A DNA stretch of 64,000 nucleotides from Segnochrobactrum spirostomi. Lineage in GTDB: Bacteria > Pseudomonadota > Alphaproteobacteria > Rhizobiales > Segnochrobactraceae. The number at the start of each line of letters is the position of its first letter. The stretch's first letter is position 1. The translations under genes were made by a program, and so were the position numbers. The stretch spans positions 3,644,501-3,708,500 of the forward strand of contig NZ_VWNA01000001.1 in assembly GCF_009600605.1 (NCBI RefSeq), written 5' to 3'. Below the pieces are notes generated by a model. The model worked only from the letters and a program-made list of their open reading frames with translations. It had not been told where the DNA came from and did not search any database. This document shows positions 17,980 to 25,435 of the stretch, piece by piece.

Positions 17980-18360
17980 TCAGTCCGAAATGACGATCTC
18001 GGCGCCGGACTTGAGGGCGGCGGCGAGTTCCCCGGCGTTGACGGGGGCGGCGCAGATCTCGCCCGGCCGGCCCGCGGTCTCTTCACCGTCGAAATTGATG
18101 ACGACGTGGCCGATGTCGGCCACCTTCTTCCAGGCCGCATCGCCGAGCGCGGTGACGATCGTGCTGACGGGGCCGATCTTGAGCTCCGCGCCGACCGGCG
18201 GCGCATCGGCGGTCGGGCCTTCCACGACGGCGTGCAGGATCGACATCTCCGCGAGCTCGGGCGGGGCGCCCTCGGCGAACAGGATGAGGACGCCGCCTTC
18301 GAGGAGCTCGGCCACGCCGGGGCCGACTTCGGTGATCGCGGTGCGCAAGCGAATGGTCAT
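17980..18360 (-). CDS. srlB: PTS glucitol/sorbitol-type EIIA component
   Basis: The 126-residue soluble protein matches the glucitol-specific EIIA family: TEVGPGVAELLEGGVLILF, then VSTIVTALGDAAWKKVADIG and HVVINFDGE. It relays phosphate from HPr to the EIIB domain of the permease. The exact substrate cannot be deduced, since this PTS family also serves other polyols. It lies downstream of srlE with an 83-base gap containing a strong hairpin, and upstream of ptsH. Confidence 0.9.
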   Translation of the reverse strand: MTIRLRTAITEVGPGVAELLEGGVLILFAEGAPPELAEMSILHAVVEGPTADAPPVGAELKIGPVSTIVTALGDAAWKKVADIGHVVINFDGEETAGRPGEICAAPVNAGELAAALKSGAEIVISD

Positions 18361-18380
18361 GGGATTCCCGGGGTTGGAAG

Positions 18381-18406
18381 AAGGTCCGGCGCGGGCGCCG
18401 GACCTT
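18381..18406. other. Intercistronic hairpin between srlE and srlB
   Basis: AAGGTCCGGCGC and GCGCCGGACCTT form a perfect 12-base stem with a two-base loop. No T-tract follows on the minus strand, so it is more likely an mRNA-stability or processing element than a full terminator. Confidence 0.55.
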
Positions 18407-18443
18407 CGGGAGGGGAGCGATGGCGGCGTCTCGCCGCCGCGCT

Positions 18444-19442
18444 TCAGAGAGCGAAGCTCGCGAGCCAGGCGATGACGACCGAAACCGGGCCCATGATCTG
18501 GCGGCTCAGGAGAACCGCCGGCACGCCGATTTCGATGGTCTTCGGCTTGGCTTCGCCGAGCGCCAGGCCGACCGGCACGAAGTCGCAGCCGACCTGGGTG
18601 TTGTAGGCAAACAGCGCCGGCAGGGCCATCGCAGGGGCGATGGTGCCGTTGGCGATCTGCGGGCCGATGATGGCGACGCCGATCACCTGCGCGATGACGG
18701 CGCCCGGGCCGAGGATCGGCGAGAGGAACGGCAGGCCGCAGATCGCCGACAGGATGACGAGGCCGACGATGTTGTTGGCGAGCGGTCCCATCGGCGCGGC
18801 GAGCATGTCGCCGATGCCGGTGTAGAGGATGATGCCGATCAGCATCGTCACGAACGCCATGAACGGCAGAACGTTACGGATGACCTGATCGATCGTGCGG
18901 CGGCCGGCGTTGAAGAAGATGTTGACCGCGCGGCCCATCACACGGCCGATCGCCGTGATGAAGCCGACGAGGCCGCCACCGCCCTGGGGCACCGGAGCCG
19001 GAGCGGGCTTCGGCGCCGCGGCGGTCGAGGCCGACGCGCCGCCCGCCACCGTCGCCGGCTGCGAGCCGTCGGCGTAGCTGAACGACTTGCCCGTCACGCC
19101 CGAGACGTAGATGTCCTCGGTGATGTACTGGGCGAGCGGGCCCGACTGACCGACCGGGGTCAGGTTGATGGTCGGGATGCGCTTGCGCGGATAGACGCCG
19201 CAGCGGGCGGTGCCGCCGCAATCGATCACGACGGCCGCGATCTCGCCCTCGACGGGCGGGGAGCGGAAGCCGTCGACGACGGTCGCGCCGGTCATGTCGG
19301 CGAGCTGCTGGGCAACCGCCGGGATGCCGCCGCCGGTGACGGCGACGATCTTGTCGCGCTGCGCGGTCGGCTGGATCACCAGCGGTCCGCCCCAACCCGT
19401 ATTGCCACGCTCGACGCGGACGGCCTTGTACTTGTCAGCCAT
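18444..19442 (-). CDS. srlE: PTS glucitol/sorbitol-type EIIB(C) component
   Basis: The product is 332 residues. The N-terminal EIIB part has the phosphocysteine motif DCGGTARCGVYPRKRIPT (Cys75, with Cys81 nearby), then an Ala/Pro-rich linker (about residues 125-155). The C-terminal half is hydrophobic with several membrane helices (FMAFVTMLIGIILYTGIG, NIVGLVILSAICGLPFL) and PALFAYNTQVGCDFVP. It matches glucitol-family SrlE, the component that phosphorylates the polyol during transport. It follows srlA by 25 bases. Confidence 0.92.
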   Translation of the reverse strand: MADKYKAVRVERGNTGWGGPLVIQPTAQRDKIVAVTGGGIPAVAQQLADMTGATVVDGFRSPPVEGEIAAVVIDCGGTARCGVYPRKRIPTINLTPVGQSGPLAQYITEDIYVSGVTGKSFSYADGSQPATVAGGASASTAAAPKPAPAPVPQGGGGLVGFITAIGRVMGRAVNIFFNAGRRTIDQVIRNVLPFMAFVTMLIGIILYTGIGDMLAAPMGPLANNIVGLVILSAICGLPFLSPILGPGAVIAQVIGVAIIGPQIANGTIAPAMALPALFAYNTQVGCDFVPVGLALGEAKPKTIEIGVPAVLLSRQIMGPVSVVIAWLASFAL

Positions 19443-19467
19443 GTTGTTGTTCTCCCTCGTCCGCGGC

Positions 19468-20256
19468 TCAGAGTTCGACGCCCTGGCGACGCGCCAGGAA
19501 AGCGGTGATCCGCTCGGTCAGGATGCCCTTGAGCAGGCACACGACGAGGCCGACGATGAAGTACCAGATCGCAACCGTGACGTGATAATTCGCGGGCACG
19601 GTGCCGGCCTTCTCGAGCGAGGTCAGCGCGACGAGCACGCCGCCCCACACGAAGTACTCGCCGGCGTTGGCGTGCGGGAACAGTCCGAGGATCGGGTGCA
19701 CGAAGGACACGGCCGAATCGTAGAAGGCCGGCTTGTGCTTCTCTTCCAGGAAGGTGCCGAAGGTGTAGGCCATCGGGTTCGTCAGGAAGAACACCGCGAT
19801 GAGCGGCAGCAGGGTGTAGCGGGTGAGGGCGATGCGGCCCGCCGCCTGGGCGATGCCGTGGACGCGGTGCTCGCCGACGATCTCGGTGACGGCGTAGAAC
19901 GCGGTCATCAGCACGACGAGGGTCGGGATGATGCCGGTGACGAAGCCGGCGAAGGTCTCGCCGCCCTTCTGGAACACGCCGATGAAGTGCTTGCCGATGA
20001 GGCCGAGCCAGCCGATCTGCTCGTCCTGGCCGACGGTCTTCACCTGCGCCGCGTAGTTGGTGGCGTCGGTGGCGCCGGCCTGGGCGACCATCGTGTAATG
20101 CTGGGCCCCGTCGCTCGCCTGGGCGATGATTCCGGCATCGCTCAGATGTGCCACGGAACCGGCGAGGCGGGCGGCCGCCTCGGCGTGCAGGCCGCCATAA
20201 GCAAGGCCGTGCATGGTGATGTCGGCCGATTGGGCCAACATGGCGATGATGGACAT
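19468..20256 (-). CDS. srlA: PTS glucitol/sorbitol-type EIIC permease component
   Basis: From about residue 83 the protein follows E. coli SrlA closely: IGVFQKGGETFAGFVTGIIP, LLPLIAVFFLTNPMAYTFG, EEKHKPAFYDSA and GLFPHANAGEYFVWGG. It forms the membrane channel of the PTS. At 262 residues it is about 75 longer than the E. coli protein (187) because of an N-terminal segment of roughly 80 mostly polar and Ala-rich residues, of which the start (SIIAMLAQSAD) is weakly hydrophobic. The function of that segment is unknown. The start at 20256 sits below a GGGAGG-type ribosome site (minus strand). Confidence 0.92.
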   Translation of the reverse strand: MSIIAMLAQSADITMHGLAYGGLHAEAAARLAGSVAHLSDAGIIAQASDGAQHYTMVAQAGATDATNYAAQVKTVGQDEQIGWLGLIGKHFIGVFQKGGETFAGFVTGIIPTLVVLMTAFYAVTEIVGEHRVHGIAQAAGRIALTRYTLLPLIAVFFLTNPMAYTFGTFLEEKHKPAFYDSAVSFVHPILGLFPHANAGEYFVWGGVLVALTSLEKAGTVPANYHVTVAIWYFIVGLVVCLLKGILTERITAFLARRQGVEL

Positions 20257-20331
20257 GGTTCCTCCCGTCTAAGGGGCCGCCGCGCTTCTGGCCGCGGTCG
20301 GCCGTCGATCAAGGGTTCGTAGGCGTGGGGC

Positions 20332-20760
20332 TCACGCCTGTGCGATTTGGGGATTGGTGGGATCGGGCGCCGAGGCCTTCGACCGGGTTCGGTCGATCTG
20401 CTCGATCGCTCGGGAGAGAGCCAGATTGCGGCCCTTCTCCTTGCCGGGGAAGCCGTTGTCCCGCAATTCGGCGAGCGGCTTTCCTTCGAATTCGGTGAGG
20501 GGCTTGAACTTGGCCATCACGCTGCGCCCCTCCATCACGGCGAGGCGGCGGACGATGCCGTCAGGAGACACGACCAGGATGAGGATGACGCCCTTGCCGA
20601 GACGTCCGCGGGCATTGCCAGCCCCCACGAATCCGTCGGACCAGCGGCGGGAGATATCCCCCATCACCTCCCGGTAGTGCTTCATCTGCATCCACGTGCC
20701 GACAGCCTGGAGGGCCCAGACGACCGCCAGGAGTATCAGACCGAGCTGCCAGAGTTGCAT
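20332..20760 (-). CDS. gutM: GutM-family protein of the PTS operon
   Basis: The 142-residue protein begins with one membrane helix (MQLWQLGLILLAVVWALQAV), followed by WMQMKHYREVMGDISRR and VGAGNARGRLGKGVILILVV, matching the glucitol operon activator family GutM. In E. coli gutM is needed for full expression of the srl operon; the predicted membrane anchor suggests it acts with the permease. The ATG at 20760 begins the helix and has GGGAG upstream; a longer frame is not supported. It is the first gene of the minus-strand operon. Confidence 0.85.
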   Translation of the reverse strand: MQLWQLGLILLAVVWALQAVGTWMQMKHYREVMGDISRRWSDGFVGAGNARGRLGKGVILILVVSPDGIVRRLAVMEGRSVMAKFKPLTEFEGKPLAELRDNGFPGKEKGRNLALSRAIEQIDRTRSKASAPDPTNPQIAQA

Positions 20761-20851
20761 GATCGTGCGCTCCCGCTCCGGTCGCGGCGATCGGACGACC
20801 GCGTTTCTCTCCCGGAGCATTCACCGGGCTCGTATCGGCCCGTTCCGGCCA

Positions 20852-20879
20852 ATTGAACATTTGACTTCGGCCATGTCAA
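20852..20879 (-). promoter_or_regulatory. Candidate promoter and operator of the gutM-srl-pts operon
   Basis: On the minus strand a perfect -35 box TTGACA (20874-20879) is followed after 16 bases by TTCAAT (20852-20857). The inverted repeat TTGACTTCGGCCATGTCAA (20861-20879, plus strand; arms TTGAC/GTCAA) overlaps the -35 and spacer, a good position for a SorC-type regulator. The -10 match is only four of six. Confidence 0.45.
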
Positions 20880-21036
20880 TCTGTGCTTATATGACCGACC
20901 GGCTGTCCCCAGCCTAGCGAGCCGGCGCGCGAGCCGATAGCGTCGCGACGCCACGTTTCTCGGCGGGGATAGGCCGGACGACGCTTGGCGCAGAAGGGCC
21001 AAGCGGTCTAAAATCAAGAACATCAGGGAGGCGGCC

Positions 21037-21633
21037 GTGGACCACAGACTGGGTCAGGAACTCGCCAAAGTGCCGGATCTGCGCCATCAGGTGCGGCGTC
21101 TGAAGCATTTCCGGGGCACGTTCCGGCGGGCGCTCGCCTGTGCCTCGCTGGAGAGCGGCGTCACGTTCGAGATCGACGAGACGCGTCTGGTCGAGGCTTT
21201 CTTCCGCTGGCTCGAAGCCTTTGCTGAGCAGAAGGCGTCGGCGCGAATCAACCGGCGCGACTTCGCCCACTTCGCTGCAGCCCTGATGTTGCGGGAATTC
21301 TTCCGCGCCTCTCCGGTTGCCGCGGTCCGACCGGCCGAGCCGGCGGATGCCGCCTCGGTCGCCGCGTTCTGGCCCGAAGGCTATCTCGGCACCTCCTTCT
21401 GCATGAGCGTGCTCGACGGGGTGCTGGAGCAGGAGTTCGGCGAGGCGCTGACGATCGCGCCGGCGGCGTCCGATCTCAGGACCTGGTGGTCGTTCCGCGA
21501 GAACGTCGCCGAGGACCCCAATCTCGCCATCGGCTTCTTCGATTGCTTCACCGGCAACGAGCCGAACTGGACCCTCCCGGGATACGCCGCCGCCCGGCCG
21601 GCGATGCGTGCGGCTGCCCTTTCGGCCCACTGA
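21037..21633 (+). CDS. Protein of unknown function divergent from the PTS operon
   Basis: The 198-residue product starts at GTG 21037, five bases after CAGGGAGG. No family is recognised. It is soluble and helical in composition, with many aromatic and acidic residues (VEAFFRWLEAFAEQ, FAHFAAALMLREFFR) and a C-terminal part with SFCMSVLDGVLEQEFGEAL and FRENVAEDPN. There are two or three cysteines and no motif. It lies between the PTS operon and the DRL-type dehydrogenase, so it may be a pathway accessory protein. Codon use resembles its neighbours. Confidence 0.7.
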   Translation: MDHRLGQELAKVPDLRHQVRRLKHFRGTFRRALACASLESGVTFEIDETRLVEAFFRWLEAFAEQKASARINRRDFAHFAAALMLREFFRASPVAAVRPAEPADAASVAAFWPEGYLGTSFCMSVLDGVLEQEFGEALTIAPAASDLRTWWSFRENVAEDPNLAIGFFDCFTGNEPNWTLPGYAAARPAMRAAALSAH

Positions 21634-21775
21634 GGCGCGGCCCCGCGAACCCACGGGTTCCGCGGGCGTCGACCCGGAAAAGGGAGGGCGGCCCGGGCCG
21701 CCGGAATCGTCCGTGATTGCCGCCCGAACACCGCCGACGCACGCGCCGGTGAAGCGCCTTGCCTGCACATTGTGA

Positions 21776-21803
21776 TTGACCAAAAGACAAAAGTACCTAT
21801 CTT
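21776..21803 (+). promoter_or_regulatory. Candidate promoter of the DRL-type dehydrogenase gene
   Basis: TTGACC (21776-21781) and TATCTT (21798-21803) are 16 bases apart. The segment TTGAC-CAAAA-GACAA is a near-palindrome resembling the arms of the repeat at 20861, as if the same regulator bound both. The ATG at 21855 has GGAGGAAG just upstream. Confidence 0.45.
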
Positions 21804-21854
21804 GTCGCCCGAAGCGACGTCGTCTCGCGTCAACGGATCGCGCCTGGAGGAAGA

Positions 21855-23180
21855 ATGACCATCACCGCTCAACTCGGACTCGCCGCCGAGCTCGCCGCCC
21901 GTGCCGAGGCCGGCCGTCCGGTCACCATCGGCCTTGCCGGCGCGGGCCAGATGGGGACGGACATCGTCGTCGAAGTGTCGCTCATGAAGGGCGTGCGCAT
22001 CGGCGCGATCTCGGAAGTCTTCCCGCAGAACGCCATCGAGGCCGTCGTGATGGCCGGCCGTGACCGCAGCGACGTGGTCAACGCCGTGACCGCCGCCGAC
22101 ATCGACCGCGCCATCGAGCACGGCAAGGTCGCCGTCACCGAGGATTTCCACGCGCTCTGCGCCGCGGGCCACATCGACGTCGTCATCGACGCCACCGGCA
22201 ACCCGAATGTCGGCACCTTGATCGCCCTCGAGGCGATGAAGAACGGCAAGCACATCGTCATGCTCAACGTCGAGGCCGACATCACCGTCGGCCGCTTCCT
22301 GAAGGAAGAGGCGCGCAAGACGGGCGTCGTCTACACCGGCGCGGCGGGCGACGAGCCGGCCTGCACCATGGAAGTCATCGCGTTCGCCCAGAATCTCGGT
22401 TTCGACGTCGTCGCCGCCGGCAAGGGCAAGAACAACCCGCTGAAGTTCGACGCCGTGCCGGTCGAGTACGAGGCCGAGGCGAAGGCGCGCAACATGAACG
22501 CGCGCATGCTGGTCGAGTTCGTCGACGGCACCAAGACGATGGTCGAGATGGTGGCGATCGCCAACGCCACCGGCCTCGAGCCGGACGTTCCGGGCATGCA
22601 CGGCCCGAAGGCGACCCGTGAGGAGCTCGCCCAGGTGCTCTGCACGAAGGCCGACGGCGGCATCCTCAACAAGGCCGGCGTCGTCGATTATTCGATCGGC
22701 AAGGGCGTCGCGCCGGGCGTGTTCGCGATCGTGAAGCCGCGCCACCCGCGCGTGCTCGAGCGCATGATCGACCTCAAGGTCGGCCCCGGCCCGTGCTTCA
22801 CCATCTTCCGCCCCTATCACCTGACGAGCCTCGAGACGCCGCTGTCGGCGGTGCGCGCCGTGCTCCATGGCCGCGCCGACATGCAGCCGATCGACCGTCC
22901 GGTCGCCGAGTGCACGGCGGTCGCCAAGCGCGACCTCGCCCCGGGCGACACCCTCGGCAAGATCGGCGAGACGGATTATCGCGGCTGGGCGATGACCTGG
23001 ACCGGCGCCCGCGACGTGCGCGCCATTCCGATCGGTCTCGCCGAGCGCGCCAAGGTCGTGAAGCCGATCAAGGCCGGCGAGAACCTGACCTACGACAATT
23101 GCGTGCCGGACGATTCGATGGTCGTCACGCAGATCCGCCGCCGGCTCGACCAGTCGGACGCGCAGTTCATCGCGGCCTGA
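21855..23180 (+). CDS. COG4091 / DXR-like (DRL) NAD(P)-dependent oxidoreductase with SAF domain
   Basis: The 441-residue protein has an N-terminal Rossmann fold (TIGLAGAGQMGTDIV, then VVIDATGNPN), a homoserine-dehydrogenase-like middle (GAAGDEPACTMEVIAFA, AAGKGKNNPLKF) and a C-terminal SAF-like domain (RDLAPGDTLGKIGE, KAGENLTYDN). This is the COG4091 family. One member, DRL of Brucella abortus, converts 1-deoxyxylulose 5-phosphate to 2-C-methylerythritol 4-phosphate. Here the gene lies between a polyol PTS and acetoin-dehydrogenase-type subunits, which argues for the reverse, catabolic direction. The biosynthetic role remains possible if the genome lacks dxr. The family call is strong; the reaction is inference. 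Confidence 0.85.
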   Translation: MTITAQLGLAAELAARAEAGRPVTIGLAGAGQMGTDIVVEVSLMKGVRIGAISEVFPQNAIEAVVMAGRDRSDVVNAVTAADIDRAIEHGKVAVTEDFHALCAAGHIDVVIDATGNPNVGTLIALEAMKNGKHIVMLNVEADITVGRFLKEEARKTGVVYTGAAGDEPACTMEVIAFAQNLGFDVVAAGKGKNNPLKFDAVPVEYEAEAKARNMNARMLVEFVDGTKTMVEMVAIANATGLEPDVPGMHGPKATREELAQVLCTKADGGILNKAGVVDYSIGKGVAPGVFAIVKPRHPRVLERMIDLKVGPGPCFTIFRPYHLTSLETPLSAVRAVLHGRADMQPIDRPVAECTAVAKRDLAPGDTLGKIGETDYRGWAMTWTGARDVRAIPIGLAERAKVVKPIKAGENLTYDNCVPDDSMVVTQIRRRLDQSDAQFIAA

Positions 23181-23373
23181 TCGCCGCGATACGACCGGCG
23201 AGAGCCGCACGATTCCCCGACGGTCCGGGCCGCAAGGCCCGGGCGCATTCAGCGGAACGCCACCCGCTTCCGGACGTCGCCCGACCGGCGACGTTCGGTC
23301 GTTGGCGAAACGCGTCCGCAGAGACGTGGCGGGTCGCACGCCGATCCGCACTTGATCCAGGAGGAGCAGTCCC

Positions 23374-24390
23374 ATGACTCAGCCCGCAGCGGCTGCGACC
23401 GATTCCCCTAATCTTCCCGATATTTATCGGCGCCTTTCGACGCAGGATCTGCACGGCGCGCTGCGCAAGATGCTGCTGATCCGCCGCTTCGAGGAAGGCG
23501 CGGAAGAGGCCTATATGCGCGGCCTCATCCACGGGACGATGCATCTTTCGATCGGTCAGGAAGCGAGCGCGGTCGGCGCGACCATGCCGCTCTCCGACGC
23601 CGATTACATCACCTCCACGCACCGTGGCCACGGCCACTGCATCGGCAAGGGCGCCGAGGTGAAGCGCATGTTCGCCGAGTTCTTCGGCAAGGAAGACGGC
23701 TATTGCCGGGGCCGTGGCGGCTCGATGCACATCGCCGATCCCTCGCGCGGCAATCTCGGCGCCAACGGCATCGTCGGCGGCGGCCTTCCGATCGCGGTCG
23801 GCGCCGCGCTCTCCATGAAGAAGCAGGGCAAGGACTCTGTCGTCGTGTCCTTCTTCGGTGACGGCGCCAACAACGAGGGTGCCTTCCACGAAGCCCTCAA
23901 CATGGCCTCGATCTGGAAGCTGCCGGTCGTTTTCGTCTGCGAGAACAACAAGTATGGCATGTCGACCTCGACCGAGCGCTCGACCGCGGTGAAGAACGTC
24001 GCCGAACGCGCCGCCGCCTATTCGATGCCGGGCGTGATCGTCGACGGCAACCGCTTCGCCGACGTCGCGACCGCCGCCTTCGAGGCGACCGAGCGCGCCC
24101 GCCGCGGCGAGGGCCCCACGCTGATCGAGAGCAAGACCTACCGCATCCGCGGCCACTCGCGCTCCGACCGCAACCGCTACCGCACCAAGGAGGAGATCGA
24201 GGCCTGGCAGGGCCGCGATCCGATCACGCTGTTCGAGAACGAACTGAGCGAGTTCGGCCTGATCTCCCGCGACGAGATCGCCGCGATCCGCGACGACGTC
24301 GAGCGCGAGATCGCCGCCGCGATCGAATTCGCCAAAGAGAGCCCGTCGCCGTCGCCCGCCGACGTGACGCGCTACGTCTACACCGTTTGA
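23374..24390 (+). CDS. acoA: Thiamine-dependent dehydrogenase E1 alpha subunit (acetoin/pyruvate type)
   Basis: The 338-residue protein has the thiamine diphosphate motif GDGANNEGAFHEALNMA...VCENNKYG and the E1 alpha signature HRGHGHCIGKG, GRGGSMHIAD and FRIRGHSRSD-like region YRIRGHSRSD. With the next gene it forms a heterotetrameric E1 that decarboxylates a 2-oxoacid or cleaves an acyloin such as acetoin and passes the acyl group to lipoate. AGGAGGAG lies just before the ATG. The operon lacks its own E3. The E2 gene is of the acetoin-dehydrogenase type, which favours an acyloin substrate over pyruvate; the 193-base leader contains only a short GC hairpin. Confidence 0.88.
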   Translation: MTQPAAAATDSPNLPDIYRRLSTQDLHGALRKMLLIRRFEEGAEEAYMRGLIHGTMHLSIGQEASAVGATMPLSDADYITSTHRGHGHCIGKGAEVKRMFAEFFGKEDGYCRGRGGSMHIADPSRGNLGANGIVGGGLPIAVGAALSMKKQGKDSVVVSFFGDGANNEGAFHEALNMASIWKLPVVFVCENNKYGMSTSTERSTAVKNVAERAAAYSMPGVIVDGNRFADVATAAFEATERARRGEGPTLIESKTYRIRGHSRSDRNRYRTKEEIEAWQGRDPITLFENELSEFGLISRDEIAAIRDDVEREIAAAIEFAKESPSPSPADVTRYVYTV

Positions 24391-24405
24391 GTTCGGGGAC
24401 CCGTG

Positions 24406-25434
24406 ATGGACGCTAAGGTCGACAACAAGGACCAAGCCGGGGCCGAGGTCCGTGAGCTGAGCTACGCGCAGGCGATCCAGGAGGCCATGGCGATCGCCAT
24501 GGAGGCGGATCCGCGCGTGTTCCTGATGGGCGAGGATATCGGCGTCTATGGTGGCGCCTTCCAGGTGACGGGCGATCTCGTCCACCGCTTCGGCGAAGAC
24601 CGGGTGATGGACACCCCGATCTCCGAACTCGGTGGCGCCGGCGTCGCGGTCGGCGCGGCGCTGACCGGCATGCGGCCGATCTTCGAGTTCCAGTTCTCGG
24701 ATTTCGCCACGCTCGCCATGGAGCAGATCGTCAACCAGGCGGCCAAGCTGCGCTACATGCTCGGTGGCAACGTCTCGGTGCCGCTGGTGATGCGCTTCCC
24801 CGGCGGCTCGGGCACCGGCGCCGCGGCCCAGCACAGCCAGAGCCTCGAGGCGTGGCTCGCCCACGTGCCGGGTCTCAAGGTGATCCAGCCCTCGACGCCT
24901 TACGACGCCAAGGGACTGCTGCTCGCCGCGATCGAGGACCCCGATCCGGTGATGATCTACGAGCACAAGGTGCTCTACAAGATGAAGGGCCCGGTGCCGG
25001 AGGGCCATTATACGGTGCCCCTCGGCAAGGCCGCAGTGCGTCGTCAGGGTCGCCATGCGACCGTCGTCGCGACCGCGCTGATGGTCCACAAGTCGCTCGA
25101 AGCCGCCGAGGCGCTCGCCAAGGAAGGCATCGACGTCGAGGTGATCGATCTCCGCTCGCTGCGGCCGATCGATGAGCCGACGCTCGTCGAGAGCGTCAAG
25201 AAGACGGGCCGGCTCGTCTGCGTCTACGAGGGCGTCAAGTCGCTCGGCATCGGCGCCGAGGTCAGCGCCCGGATCGCCGAGAGCGAGGCGTTCGATTATC
25301 TCGACGCGCCGATCGTTCGGCTCGGCGGCGCCGAATCCCCGCTGCCCTACAATCCCGAGCTCGAGAAGGCCGCGGTGCCCCAGGTTCCGGGGATCACCGA
25401 GGCGATCCGCAATCTCGTGAAGGACAGGATCTGA
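24406..25434 (+). CDS. acoB: Thiamine-dependent dehydrogenase E1 beta subunit (acetoin/pyruvate type)
   Basis: The 342-residue partner of the preceding E1 alpha. Recognisable motifs are [54 protein letters not shown] and [16 protein letters not shown], followed by the C-terminal transketolase-like domain ([11 protein letters not shown]). A GTG directly before the ATG is an alternative start. It begins 15 bases after acoA and ends one base before the E2 gene, so the three are co-translated in a fixed ratio. Confidence 0.88.
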   Translation: MDAKVDNKDQAGAEVRELSYAQAIQEAMAIAMEADPRVFLMGEDIGVYGGAFQVTGDLVHRFGEDRVMDTPISELGGAGVAVGAALTGMRPIFEFQFSDFATLAMEQIVNQAAKLRYMLGGNVSVPLVMRFPGGSGTGAAAQHSQSLEAWLAHVPGLKVIQPSTPYDAKGLLLAAIEDPDPVMIYEHKVLYKMKGPVPEGHYTVPLGKAAVRRQGRHATVVATALMVHKSLEAAEALAKEGIDVEVIDLRSLRPIDEPTLVESVKKTGRLVCVYEGVKSLGIGAEVSARIAESEAFDYLDAPIVRLGGAESPLPYNPELEKAAVPQVPGITEAIRNLVKDRI

Positions 25435-25435
25435 C

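Noticed and set aside
17874-18206. An N-terminally extended HPr read from 18206
   Set aside because: The extra part overlaps srlB on the same strand in another frame; the HPr fold begins at 17873.
15886-18606. A 906-residue plus-strand frame across ptsI, ptsH and srlB
   Set aside because: It spans three well-supported minus-strand genes and their gaps, and its composition (Asp/Arg/Gly-rich) is that of an antisense shadow.
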